Positions 16,022 to 24,829 of a stretch of 48,725 nt of DNA are shown here, piece by piece; the stretch's first letter is position 1, and each line of letters begins with the position of its first letter. Source of the DNA: Bacteroidales bacterium (GTDB lineage Bacteria > Bacteroidota > Bacteroidia > Bacteroidales > GWA2-32-17); the NCBI GenBank assembly GCA_026417155.1, contig JAOADU010000015.1, forward strand, positions 1 through 48,725, read 5' to 3'. The notes under the pieces were generated by a model. The model saw nothing but the letters and a program-made list of their open reading frames with translations. It ran no database searches and had not been told where the DNA came from. A program made the translations under genes and the position numbers.

Positions 16022-18226
16022 TTAAATAGATAATTCTTTCAATGATCTGCGAATGTCGGTTTCTTTAAATCCTAAGGCAAAAAGAGTTAAGCAATAAGCA
16101 AGTAATACGTGTTTTTCGTGTTCTTCTGAAATGGGTAAATGCGTAATTTCATCGAAGTAGCAAGGAATAAATCTGTCGCGTTCGTGATAGATAACAATTC
16201 GATCCATATCAATGGCAGCAACGGTACGTCCTTTATCAATTAAATTGCGAACGGTACGAGAATCAATGTCGGTAGAAAAAAACAACGGTTGTGCATCAAT
16301 TCTGCTTTCGCTTTCATATACTAATGGCTGATCGGCATTGATAATAGCAAAGCCGTTTTTATCTATTTCTTCAACAACAACCGATTTAGCATAAGCAATA
16401 TCTTCTATATCGCGAATATGATCGTATTCTAAATAAAGTTCTTGTTCATATAAATTAAGAAAAATACCGATATGGGCAGTTTCATATCCAAGCCCGTAGT
16501 CGAGAATGCTTTCTACGGGTGTTTCTAAAATAGCCATATTGATAGTAGGATCTTTAAGTAAAATAGCAACGTTGTGACTATCGGCAAGTTCGACGTGTTT
16601 TATGTGTTGATTGTTAATGAATATGCCTTCCTGGTTTAATAATCCAACATAATAATTATGACGATTAAGAGTTTCGTTAAGCCATTTAGATAAAGTTGTT
16701 TTTCCTTTGCTGCCGGTAATGGAAATAATAGGAATTTTAAAGGGTTCATTTTGAGGGAAAAGCATGTCTATAAAAATTTTTTCTACATGTCGTGGTTGTC
16801 CTATAGTGGGGTTTATATGCATTCTAAAGTCAGGGGCAGCATTAATTTCAATAACTCTACCTCCGTTTTCTGTGAGTGGGATGGAAATATTTTCAGAAAT
16901 AATATCTATACCTGTAACATCAAGATTTAATATGCGGGCAATACGTTCACAAATAAATTGTGTATTGGGATGAACCATGTCTGTTACATCAACCGATGTG
17001 GCTCCTAAGCGCATATTGCCAGTATTTTTAAGGTACAGCTTTTTGTCTTTTTCAAGTACTGACGATAGTTGATATCCTTTAATATCAAGTATTTTTAACG
17101 TGTCTTCATCAATTTCTACTTTAGATAATCTGCCTTTGTCGCCAAATTCACGATCTGGTTGAGCATTCAGTTCGTCTATAAGTTGTTGAATAGTTTTTGT
17201 CCCATCACCTACAATAAAGGGAGCAATTAGTTGAACTGCTGCTGTATATTTTCCATTGATAATTAACATACGATATGTATTGCCAGTAATAAATTCCTGA
17301 ACAATTACGTCGTCGTCGTATGCTTTAGCCCAAAAAAAGGCTTTAATTATTTTTTCTTCTGTATCGAGATGAACATTTACACGTTTTCCACGGTAGCCTT
17401 TGGTAGGTTTAATGACTAATGGTTTTTGCAATTGATGAAAAAAATTAAGTGCTTCGTTAATGTGTTGAGTAGTAATGCGTCGAGGTACAGGGATGCTCAT
17501 TTCTTCGAGCATTTTGTATGTTATGTACTTATCGTCGGTATTTTCAACTGCTAAATAACTTGTGTACTGAGTAATAGTAGCACGGATGATTTTTCTGTAA
17601 CATCCTGTTCCTAGTTGCACGAGGTTATACCGATCGAGACGAAGTGTAGGAATGCCCCGTTGGTGAGCTTCGTTTACAATTTGTTGTGTAGAAAAACCAA
17701 GCAATCTGCGTTCGCGAATAGCGATAAGATTTTGAATTATAGGATTAATATCTATGGGTTGGTTTGTTAGTAAATGATTTAAAATATGTATAGCCATTTT
17801 GCCAGCATAGATGCCCGCATATTCATCGAAAAACCGAATAACAACATTATATACACCTTTAACCTTGGTTTCGCGTGTTTTACCAAAACCAACATTCATG
17901 CCAGCAAGGTTTTGAAGTTCAATTGCTACATGCTCCATGACATGACCAAGAAGGGTTCCTTCGTCCATACGCAAAAATAAACCTCCTCGTTGTTTCATAG
18001 AGCAATGGTGCTCGATAAGACTAGGAATAGTTTCTTTCAGTTTATCATTGAAACCAGGAATTTGGTTGGTAAAAACTTCATCAAATTCGTTAAGTTGAAG
18101 CCTAAAACGAATTACCTGTGCCCCACTAAAATAATTCGCTCCAATAAGAGTTTTGTGTGATAATAATTGAATGGGATAATTTAAAAAAGGCTGTTCTACA
18201 ATTTTAAGAACTTCTTGTTCGTTCAT
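16022..18226 (-). CDS. Cyanophycin-synthetase-like ligase lacking the Mur C-terminal domain
   Basis: The 734-residue protein has the CphA order of domains but ends early. Residues 1-160 are the CphA N domain (GTLLGHVMEHVAIELQNLAG). Residues about 210-490 are an ATP-grasp ligase with PLVIKPTKGYRGKRV, VIVQEFITGNTYRML, VIEINAAPDFRMHINPTIGQ and PRHVEKIFIDMLFP, all very close to CphA. Residues about 500-734 are a Mur-ligase central domain with P-loop ITGSKGKTTL. In CphA (roughly 870-900 residues) a C-terminal Mur domain starting near a PGR.N motif follows; here the protein stops just before it. Two Mur motifs are also changed: LETARGG reads LETPVES, and the N.AADHLG region reads NLYEQELYL. The ATP-grasp half looks intact, the Mur half may be inactive or altered. 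No cyanophycinase is nearby. It may make another amino-acid polymer or dipeptide. Confidence 0.8.
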   Translation of the reverse strand: MNEQEVLKIVEQPFLNYPIQLLSHKTLIGANYFSGAQVIRFRLQLNEFDEVFTNQIPGFNDKLKETIPSLIEHHCSMKQRGGLFLRMDEGTLLGHVMEHVAIELQNLAGMNVGFGKTRETKVKGVYNVVIRFFDEYAGIYAGKMAIHILNHLLTNQPIDINPIIQNLIAIRERRLLGFSTQQIVNEAHQRGIPTLRLDRYNLVQLGTGCYRKIIRATITQYTSYLAVENTDDKYITYKMLEEMSIPVPRRITTQHINEALNFFHQLQKPLVIKPTKGYRGKRVNVHLDTEEKIIKAFFWAKAYDDDVIVQEFITGNTYRMLIINGKYTAAVQLIAPFIVGDGTKTIQQLIDELNAQPDREFGDKGRLSKVEIDEDTLKILDIKGYQLSSVLEKDKKLYLKNTGNMRLGATSVDVTDMVHPNTQFICERIARILNLDVTGIDIISENISIPLTENGGRVIEINAAPDFRMHINPTIGQPRHVEKIFIDMLFPQNEPFKIPIISITGSKGKTTLSKWLNETLNRHNYYVGLLNQEGIFINNQHIKHVELADSHNVAILLKDPTINMAILETPVESILDYGLGYETAHIGIFLNLYEQELYLEYDHIRDIEDIAYAKSVVVEEIDKNGFAIINADQPLVYESESRIDAQPLFFSTDIDSRTVRNLIDKGRTVAAIDMDRIVIYHERDRFIPCYFDEITHLPISEEHEKHVLLAYCLTLFALGFKETDIRRSLKELSI

Positions 18227-18273
18227 TTTAGATGATTTTAAGTTGGTAAAAATAACGAATTAAAGAATTATTT

Positions 18274-19791
18274 TCAAAAAGGTTCAGGGCTAAAAGTTAT
18301 TCCTTTGGTCGAAATTCCAACATTAAACAAATATCGTTTTTGTGAACCATTGTTTTCTTTACTTATATCCATGTAATCGAATTTCAACATGGCTTGTAAT
18401 TGCCATTTTTGTAATATTGTTCGATAAATGGCAAATGACAATATAGTTTGATGAGAATTATTGCCAATAAGCAAATAATTGCCGTAATCGGTACGATGGT
18501 CGTTGTATGAGCGATAAATGTTATTGCCTGCATTAAAATATGCAGAGCCTTGTCCCTGACGAGCATAAATGCCAAGCAAAGTAAATACCCATTGATTAGA
18601 ATGTTGATATGAAATTTGTCCTAGCCATTCAATAAAATTTGCTCCTAATGGATGAGCTAACGACTGATGCATGTGTCCCCAAGCTCTTAGGTAACTATCG
18701 TGTGCATAAGTAAAAGGCCTAACAACGTTACATTCAATTTGAGAAAATAATAAATTGCTGCGAATAGGAATGAAAGATTTTATACCTGCTTGAAGTCCAT
18801 ACTTATTACCCCACCAATGGGTTTTTGATTTCCATTCAGATAATTTGAATTCGTCTAACAAGAATTGGCTGTATAAAAAAGTTGTTTTATATAATTTTAA
18901 CCTAAAGCCAGCACCCATAAGAACATTGTCGGGTGAGCCAAGCGAAAATTCTACTGGACGAAAGAAAATAATAGGATTAATGTAGTTTATATCAAAATTA
19001 CGGTTGCCAATACTATCATGAACTTGCCATATAACAGTTTCAAATGCATGAATGCTAATTCGTTTGTTTACATTCCAACTTAAATAATGTAATGTACTGT
19101 TTTTACGAGTATATTTATTAGAGAAATTATTCCATTTGGGCTCATTTAAAAAGCTATACAGAACTATGTATTCAACATTCCATTTTTTTGCAGTGCCTTT
19201 AATATAAGGAAAGGGCGAAGCATTGTCGGAAATAAACAAGGAACGCTTACCTTCGCCAATAAAATGCTTTCCATAACCAATGTCAAATGCTAAAAATGAG
19301 AATGTTTGCCAGCGAATAGTTGTTGTCGGAACAAATGTTGTATATAATTGATTGTGAATGGATTTATATTTACCAACAGAAGGAATAACGCCTAAAGAAT
19401 CCATTGTCTTAGATAAAATATTTTCGGAAGTAATCAAATAAAATTCTGGATAAAACAGAATGCTTACTTTATTACGAAAACATAAACCAGAAAAGAATCC
19501 CCATCGTTGATAAGTTTGAAAATGTTGGTTAAATTGCAAATACGTAATTGGATAGAGAGCATAAGAAGACAAGGTATCGGAACGAAACTGATTTATAGAA
19601 AAATATGATGTAAGTTGCTTTGAGTTTTGCTTAATAAAATATGGTTTGATTGAAGTATGAACAGAGCTATCGTAGTGAAATAAATAATCAATCTTTAGAT
19701 AATTATTGTTAAATAATGGATAGATAAAATTTTGACAATATATTTGGCTAATGGCAAGGGAAATACATATTAAAGAAAGTTTAAATTTCAC
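18274..19791 (-). CDS. Wzi/RemB-like outer-membrane beta-barrel protein
   Basis: The 505-residue product starts at GTG (MKFKLSLICISLAISQIYCQ), a good signal peptide. The ATG-initiated track ORF from 19845 adds 18 residues that break the signal and lie upstream of a TATTTTTG element, so I prefer the GTG. The body alternates aromatic and polar strands. The segment DIGYGKHFIGEGKRSLFISD followed by NASPFPYIKG is the hallmark of the Bacteroidota Wzi-family capsule-assembly and RemB-type proteins, and NPIIFFRPVEFSLGSPDNV also fits. These are outer-membrane barrels involved in capsule attachment or gliding-associated surface functions; which applies here is not decidable. It is divergent from the SDR gene at 19857. 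Confidence 0.75.
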   Translation of the reverse strand: MKFKLSLICISLAISQIYCQNFIYPLFNNNYLKIDYLFHYDSSVHTSIKPYFIKQNSKQLTSYFSINQFRSDTLSSYALYPITYLQFNQHFQTYQRWGFFSGLCFRNKVSILFYPEFYLITSENILSKTMDSLGVIPSVGKYKSIHNQLYTTFVPTTTIRWQTFSFLAFDIGYGKHFIGEGKRSLFISDNASPFPYIKGTAKKWNVEYIVLYSFLNEPKWNNFSNKYTRKNSTLHYLSWNVNKRISIHAFETVIWQVHDSIGNRNFDINYINPIIFFRPVEFSLGSPDNVLMGAGFRLKLYKTTFLYSQFLLDEFKLSEWKSKTHWWGNKYGLQAGIKSFIPIRSNLLFSQIECNVVRPFTYAHDSYLRAWGHMHQSLAHPLGANFIEWLGQISYQHSNQWVFTLLGIYARQGQGSAYFNAGNNIYRSYNDHRTDYGNYLLIGNNSHQTILSFAIYRTILQKWQLQAMLKFDYMDISKENNGSQKRYLFNVGISTKGITFSPEPF

Positions 19792-19823
19792 GTAAAGTTG
19801 GTTATTATTTCGTAAAGTTGCAT

Positions 19824-19831
19824 CAAAAATA
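19824..19831 (-). promoter_or_regulatory. -7 element ahead of the Wzi-like gene
   Basis: TATTTTTG on the minus strand matches TAnnTTTG and sits 33 bases before the GTG at 19791 but inside the ATG-initiated ORF, supporting the later start. No clear -33 TTTG is present. Confidence 0.45.
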
Positions 19832-19856
19832 CGAAAAAACCACATAAATTTGTTAC

Positions 19857-20873
19857 ATGATTGCGATAACTGGTTCTACGGGATTTGTAGGTTCTCATTT
19901 GTTGGTAGAACTAATGAAAAGAGGCAAGGAAGTTATAGCCTTTAAACGTGAAACTTCTGATGTATCCTATACGCAAAAAGTTTTTGAACTTCATGATGCA
20001 CTTCATTTATTTCACCAAATTCGATGGCGAAATTGTCATTTATCGAAATATAGCGAAGTAGTAGAAGCACTAAATGGAGTAGATGTAGTTATTCATGCAG
20101 CAGCTCAGGTTAACTTAAATGAAACGGGCAATAAAGGCATGATAGAAAAGAATATTAAAATTACTGAAAATGTAGTAAATGCTTGTATTCTTCAGCACGT
20201 AAAGCGGTTTTGTTATATTAGTTCTATTGCAACAATTACTCATTCGATAGATGGGGTAGGCAAAGAGAATTCTCCTTTTGAAATTTTAACTACCGAACAT
20301 CCGTATACTGTATCAAAATGTTATGCCGAATTGGAAGTATGGAGAGGAATTCAGGAAGGCTTGCCAGGTTTTATTATCAACCCGTCGGTAATTTTAGGAT
20401 ATAGCCGTCAGTGGCAAATATTTGAATTAATGATTTCACAGTTGCAAAAAGGTTTTTATTATTATCCGTCGGGAAGAGGAAGTTTTGTAGATATTCGCGA
20501 TATTGTTCGAATTATTTTACATATAACTTTTCATACTTCTATCACGAATCAGCGTTTTATTGTAACAGCAGAAAATGTTTATTATAAGGATTTTTATAAA
20601 TATTTGTGTGAATGTTTAGGAATTTCCCAAGAACTTAAACCTATTAGCAAAGAAAAGCTGTTAATGTTGGGATATTTAGGCGAACTAATGTCGGTTGTTT
20701 CTAAAAAAAGGCTCATGAATAGATATACAGCTAGGTTATTGAATAAGGAATTAAATTATAGTAACGAAAAAATATGCGATGTATTGAATTATCAATTTAT
20801 TTCGGTGAAGGAAAGTATTCAGTATTTGTATTCGATATATGAAAAAATAAATGCAACTTCGTACATTACATAA
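19857..20873 (+). CDS. NAD(P)-dependent epimerase/reductase (extended SDR)
   Basis: The 338-residue protein has the Rossmann motif ITGSTGFVGSHLL at residues 4-16. The substrate-domain signature DVVIHAAAQVNL follows, then the catalytic pair in HPYTVSKCYAELEVW (Tyr-x3-Lys). GFIINPSVILGYSRQW fits the dihydroflavonol-reductase-like or 3-beta-hydroxysteroid-dehydrogenase-like branch rather than sugar-nucleotide epimerases. The substrate is unknown. It is a single plus-strand gene ending in a hairpin terminator shared with the opposing membrane-protein gene. TAAATTTG at 19845-19852 lies only four bases before the ATG and could be a -7 element of a nearly leaderless transcript. Confidence 0.87.
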   Translation: MIAITGSTGFVGSHLLVELMKRGKEVIAFKRETSDVSYTQKVFELHDALHLFHQIRWRNCHLSKYSEVVEALNGVDVVIHAAAQVNLNETGNKGMIEKNIKITENVVNACILQHVKRFCYISSIATITHSIDGVGKENSPFEILTTEHPYTVSKCYAELEVWRGIQEGLPGFIINPSVILGYSRQWQIFELMISQLQKGFYYYPSGRGSFVDIRDIVRIILHITFHTSITNQRFIVTAENVYYKDFYKYLCECLGISQELKPISKEKLLMLGYLGELMSVVSKKRLMNRYTARLLNKELNYSNEKICDVLNYQFISVKESIQYLYSIYEKINATSYIT

Positions 20874-20874
20874 C

Positions 20875-20908
20875 AAAAAAAGCTGCACAGGTTCGTGCAG
20901 CTTTTAAA
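20875..20908. terminator. Bidirectional intrinsic terminator between convergent genes
   Basis: An 11-base-pair inverted repeat, AAAAGCTGCAC (20878-20888) and GTGCAGCTTTT (20895-20905), is flanked by A and T runs on both sides. It lies just past the SDR stop and 20 bases past the stop of the opposing gene, so it can serve both strands. Confidence 0.92.
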
Positions 20909-20925
20909 ATATGAGTTAAATACAT

Positions 20926-21432
20926 TTAGCTCATGTGTTTCAAGTTAAGTGCATAAAGAATAATCATAATTACAGGAATAATAAATCCGAGTGTAGCCAT
21001 CATTCCACCTAAACCAAATCCGACAAGAATAATAGTAGCAACAGGTGCAGCTAATTCACCAATAACATAAACATAAAAACCTTTTTTCATTAGTTTCCAC
21101 ATCCAAATTACACCGAGCAAGCAAATTAGTGCAGCTACTATATTTATAATGCCTAATAAAGTAGCATTTTGAGCAAGCTTATTTGCAGCATCTACGGCTT
21201 CATTTAAACTCGACATTGCCTGATCCATTCCTTCAACATTTTCCATTCCTTCCATCGAACTTAACCCTTCGGCATAAGATTGGCCAGCACTTGTAACTGC
21301 AGAGGTTACAGCACCTGCTCCCATGGTCATAATTCCACCAATAATTTGCCATGCTACGCCGATAAAACTTAAAATCCCTAATACTGTTAAAAACACGGGA
21401 CGTTTTTTGGTTTCCATTACTTGTTCTTCCAT
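20926..21432 (-). CDS. Small multi-pass membrane protein of unknown function
   Basis: The 168-residue protein has four predicted membrane segments: PVFLTVLGILSFIGVAWQII, LLGIINIVAALICLLGVIWM, and two in the last third (VIGELAAPVATIILVGFGLG and LGFIIPVIMIILYAL). Between the first two lies a roughly 55-residue Ala/Ser/Met-rich stretch containing SSMEGMENVEGMDQAMSS, probably an amphipathic loop. No family with a known function is recognised. ATG codons occur at residues 1 and 6, and either could be the start. A strong promoter precedes it and a terminator follows, so it is expressed alone. Confidence 0.8.
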   Translation of the reverse strand: MEEQVMETKKRPVFLTVLGILSFIGVAWQIIGGIMTMGAGAVTSAVTSAGQSYAEGLSSMEGMENVEGMDQAMSSLNEAVDAANKLAQNATLLGIINIVAALICLLGVIWMWKLMKKGFYVYVIGELAAPVATIILVGFGLGGMMATLGFIIPVIMIILYALNLKHMS

Positions 21433-21476
21433 AATAATAATTTTTTAGTTAAACATAAATTAATTTAATTGATTTA

Positions 21477-21507
21477 CAAATGTAAAACCTTTTTTTAAAA
21501 ATGCAAA
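21477..21507 (-). promoter_or_regulatory. Bacteroidota-type promoter of the small membrane protein gene
   Basis: On the minus strand TTTG (21507-21504) is followed after 19 bases by TACATTTG (21484-21477). Spacing and both boxes match the consensus, leaving a leader of about 40 bases. The rest of this 139-base gap is AT-rich and holds nothing else I can identify. Confidence 0.8.
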
Positions 21508-21571
21508 AAAATGTTAATAAAATTAAAAAAATCATAATACAAATATAGCTTTTAAATGCGTCTAAAGACTT

Positions 21572-22966
21572 TTACTCAATTATGAGTTTTGCTGCAATAT
21601 TTTCAGTAATAGATTGTAAAACAACAATATAAGATCCAGATGTAATGCCTGAAATATCCACAGCAATGTGCTTTTGATTTGAAATGTTATATTCTTTTGA
21701 AAATACTACGGTTCCATGTAAATCATAAATATTTACAGTAATTGCTGTATCTTCAATATTATTATTCCACTTAATATTTAATTTATTTTTTAATGGATTA
21801 GGCCATAAGGTTAAGCATATTTTTTCTTCTTTGGGATAAATAGAAAAACCCGTTGAACTTTTTAAAATATGCCATGTAATTTTATTGAAATGGATATTAG
21901 AGTGATTGTCAACTCTGACAAGCTGTGTAGTGTCAAAAACAATTACAGACAAAGTATTCCAACCAATCGAGAGTTGTTGCTCGTTAATTAAACATGAATT
22001 AGTATCACTAACAATAAGTGAAGAATTTAAATACCATTTGATAGAAAGAGTATTCGGAGAGGGTTGCAAGGCGTTAATAAAAAAGGAAGATGCAAAAACG
22101 TCAAAATTTATTATTGTATCTGAAGGGAAAAAATCCAAAATAGGATTTACTAATGAATGAATACGTTCCACAATAGCTTCTTTGCAAACGCTGCAAAAAT
22201 TGTAAGATAAGGCTTGCATTTTGCAATTTTGTGAAGGTTTATACCAAGAGGGATCTCCAGTGTGAGGAAAAATACCAATACCAGTGCCTGTTGTGAGCCA
22301 ATTTTTCCATTTTATTAACTGAGGATTGGATTGTTGAGTCATATTTGGTTTTTCTGCTGCATATTGAGCTCCTGCCCAATATTCGTCGGCAAGATAGGCA
22401 AACGAATGACCAGCCTCATGTAGCAAAATCTCGCTTGAAGCAGTATGCATGGTACTTGTAGCAACAACTCCTCCCGAACCACCATAATAGGGAGTATTGG
22501 CGATAATTAATACTTGATCATAATCGGGAAAAAATTGTGCAAGTGTGTTGAAAATATTAGAGTAATTGTTGGGGGTGACCAAACGATGAATATTATAACG
22601 ATCAAAACTGCAACCAAAATAGGTGTTTTTAGCAGTTATGGGAACTTGTGGACTCGCTGTATAACAATCCGGAGCTGTGCCGGGATGAGAACAACCACTA
22701 TCAGCAGAAGCAATTTTAATTACAAATACATTGAAAAATTGTTTGTATTCCTTCCAAGGTGAACAATTAAAAAAATAGTTTATCAATTGAGTGGCATCTT
22801 GTAAAAATTTATCTTGTTGATTGAATGTATAACCGTCACCCATGATTACAACATTAATAAGTTTATTTGTATGTCCATTATAGAAAATGGTGTCTAATCC
22901 CAAGGGTTGACTATACATAAAAAACTTAAAAAATATTATAGAAAACAAAATGATAAAAAATTTCAT
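21572..22966 (-). CDS. Secreted M64-family zinc metallopeptidase with T9SS sorting domain
   Basis: The 464-residue protein has a signal peptide (MKFFIILFSIIFFKFFMYSQ) and then NVVIMGDGYTFNQQDKFLQD, the usual opening of the M64 (IgA-peptidase-type) catalytic domain. The zinc motif is LLHEAGHSFAYLADEYW: His183, Glu184 and His187, with Asp194 as the likely third ligand. Residues about 385-464 (WPNPLKNKLNIKWNN ... ITSGSYIVVLQSI) are a T9SS type A sorting domain, so the enzyme is expected to be surface-attached or released. The N-terminal M64_N-type domain found fused in many relatives is not present here; the coupled upstream gene may supply it. Start overlaps the upstream stop by four bases. Confidence 0.92.
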   Translation of the reverse strand: MKFFIILFSIIFFKFFMYSQPLGLDTIFYNGHTNKLINVVIMGDGYTFNQQDKFLQDATQLINYFFNCSPWKEYKQFFNVFVIKIASADSGCSHPGTAPDCYTASPQVPITAKNTYFGCSFDRYNIHRLVTPNNYSNIFNTLAQFFPDYDQVLIIANTPYYGGSGGVVATSTMHTASSEILLHEAGHSFAYLADEYWAGAQYAAEKPNMTQQSNPQLIKWKNWLTTGTGIGIFPHTGDPSWYKPSQNCKMQALSYNFCSVCKEAIVERIHSLVNPILDFFPSDTIINFDVFASSFFINALQPSPNTLSIKWYLNSSLIVSDTNSCLINEQQLSIGWNTLSVIVFDTTQLVRVDNHSNIHFNKITWHILKSSTGFSIYPKEEKICLTLWPNPLKNKLNIKWNNNIEDTAITVNIYDLHGTVVFSKEYNISNQKHIAVDISGITSGSYIVVLQSITENIAAKLIIE

Positions 22967-23409
22967 AGTTGAATAGAATTAAGAAAGCGAATATTTTTAT
23001 TTGATGACATTTCAAAAAATTTTAATTCATTAATTTTTTGATGAGGAGGAATGGCAAAACGAATAAAAAAATCAGCAGAATCTAAATCAACAAGAACTCT
23101 ATGAATATTACCTGTTTCGTCAAAAACTTCAATATGTTGATATAATGGATGTTCTATTGTTAAGCTATCTCTGTATTGTTGCCCTTGAATTTTAATAAAC
23201 AAAATAGAAGTATTTAAAGAATTTTCAGGATACTTCTTTAAATTACCATTGGTGTAAATGGCATTAATTAACTTTACAGATGGTTCGGATTGCTTATAAA
23301 TTCGTAAATGTAAAAAAGCAATTTGTGGCATTTTTTCATTATGACTTGGAATGAATGATTGAAAGAATAAGTTAAATAAAACAGAAAAAACGTAAACAGT
23401 TGAAAACAT
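22963..23409 (-). CDS. Exported partner protein of the M64 peptidase (possible separate N-terminal domain)
   Basis: The product has 148 residues from ATG (MFSTVYVFSVLFNLFFQSF); the track start at 23430 is TTG and overlaps a TATTTTTG element, so the later ATG is chosen. A hydrophobic N terminus is followed by a beta-rich domain: IAFLHLRIYKQSEP, TIEHPLYQHIEVFDETGN, DFFIRFAIPPHQKINELKFF. The phrase EHPLY...FE and the closing RF.IP...LKFFE resemble the beta-sandwich N-terminal domain fused to other M64 peptidases. The gene overlaps the peptidase start by four bases (ATGA), implying coupled synthesis. Function as a peptidase partner is inferred; no catalytic residues are seen. Confidence 0.65.
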   Translation of the reverse strand: MFSTVYVFSVLFNLFFQSFIPSHNEKMPQIAFLHLRIYKQSEPSVKLINAIYTNGNLKKYPENSLNTSILFIKIQGQQYRDSLTIEHPLYQHIEVFDETGNIHRVLVDLDSADFFIRFAIPPHQKINELKFFEMSSNKNIRFLNSIQL

Positions 23410-23493
23410 TGTTTTAATAATTTTAATCAAAAATAATAAAACTAGATTAAAATTTAAAATACAAATTCACCGATTATGAATTGCTCACTAAAG

Positions 23494-23525
23494 TTTGAAC
23501 ATTTAGATAAAAAAATATACCTTTG
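23494..23525 (+). promoter_or_regulatory. Bacteroidota-type promoter of glyA
   Basis: TTTG (23494-23497) is followed after 20 bases by TACCTTTG (23518-23525), a full consensus match, 23 bases before the glyA ATG. Confidence 0.82.
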
Positions 23526-23548
23526 CTTTCAAACATAAAGTTCAAAGT

Positions 23549-24829
23549 ATGGAAAAAGATCATTTAGTATTTCAACTAATAGAAGAAGAATATCAACGTC
23601 AATTAAATGGAATAGAACTTATCGCATCCGAAAACTTTGTTAGTCCTTATGTGCTCCAAGCAATGGGCTCAGTTATGACCAATAAATACGCCGAAGGTTA
23701 CCCCGGAAAAAGATACTATGGCGGATGTGAAGTTGTAGATAAATCGGAGCAATTAGCAATAGATCGGTTAAAAGAATTATTTGGAGCCGAATATGCCAAT
23801 GTGCAGCCACATTCGGGAGCTCAGGCCAATGCTGCTGTTATGCTTGCAGTATTAAAACCGGGCGATAAGTTTTTAGGACTTGATTTAGCACATGGTGGAC
23901 ACTTAACACATGGATCAGCAGTAAACTATTCAGGTATATTATATCAACCTATTGCGTATCAGGTACGCGAAGACACAGGTATGGTCGATTACGACCAGAT
24001 GGAAAAATTAGCCATTGAGCACAAACCAAAATTGATTGTTGCTGGAGCATCGGCATATAGCCGCGATTGGGATTTTGCTCGTATGCGTTGCATAGCCGAC
24101 AAAGTAGGTGCCTTGTTGATGGCAGATATTGCCCATCCAGCGGGACTAATTGCTGCCAAAGAATTAAATAACCCATTTCCGCATTGTCATATTGTTACTT
24201 CTACAACACATAAAACCTTAAGAGGACCTAGAGGAGGTATTATTATTATGGGCAAAGATTTTCCAAACCCATGGGGATTAACAACTCCAAAAGGAGAAAT
24301 AAAAATGATGTCGGCAATACTCGATTCAGCTGTCTTTCCTGGAACTCAAGGTGGCCCGTTAGAACATGTGATAGCTGCAAAAGCTGTGGCTTTTGGCGAA
24401 GCTTTAACTCCTGGTTACAAGGAATACATTAAGCAAGTTAAGAAAAATGCCAAAGCAATGGCTGAGGCTTTTCTTGCAAAAGGGTATAAAATAATTTCCG
24501 GAGGTACCGATAATCATTTAATGTTGATTGATCTGCGAACTAAATTTCCCGATATTACAGGTAAACAAGTAGAAAATACTTTGGTAAAAGCACATATAAC
24601 CATAAATAAAAATATGGTGCCATTTGATAGTCGTTCGCCATTCTTAACATCGGGTATTCGTGTAGGTACTCCTGCCATTACAACAAGAGGTTTAAAAGAA
24701 GAGCACATGCCAATTATTGTTGATTTCATTGATAAGGTTATTTCAAATATCAACAACGAAGAAATAATTAATAAAGTAGGGAACGATGTAAAAGAAATGA
24801 TGTCGAAATTTCCACTTTTCGCCTGGTAA
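23549..24829 (+). CDS. glyA: Serine hydroxymethyltransferase
   Basis: GlyA interconverts serine and glycine with tetrahydrofolate, the main source of one-carbon units. The 426-residue length is normal. Motifs include [49 protein letters not shown] and [11 protein letters not shown]. The PLP lysine is Lys222 in [32 protein letters not shown] is at the C terminus. It is a single plus-strand gene with a clear promoter. Its stop codon is immediately adjacent to the stop of the convergent epimerase gene, with no bases between. Confidence 0.98.
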   Translation: MEKDHLVFQLIEEEYQRQLNGIELIASENFVSPYVLQAMGSVMTNKYAEGYPGKRYYGGCEVVDKSEQLAIDRLKELFGAEYANVQPHSGAQANAAVMLAVLKPGDKFLGLDLAHGGHLTHGSAVNYSGILYQPIAYQVREDTGMVDYDQMEKLAIEHKPKLIVAGASAYSRDWDFARMRCIADKVGALLMADIAHPAGLIAAKELNNPFPHCHIVTSTTHKTLRGPRGGIIIMGKDFPNPWGLTTPKGEIKMMSAILDSAVFPGTQGGPLEHVIAAKAVAFGEALTPGYKEYIKQVKKNAKAMAEAFLAKGYKIISGGTDNHLMLIDLRTKFPDITGKQVENTLVKAHITINKNMVPFDSRSPFLTSGIRVGTPAITTRGLKEEHMPIIVDFIDKVISNINNEEIINKVGNDVKEMMSKFPLFAW

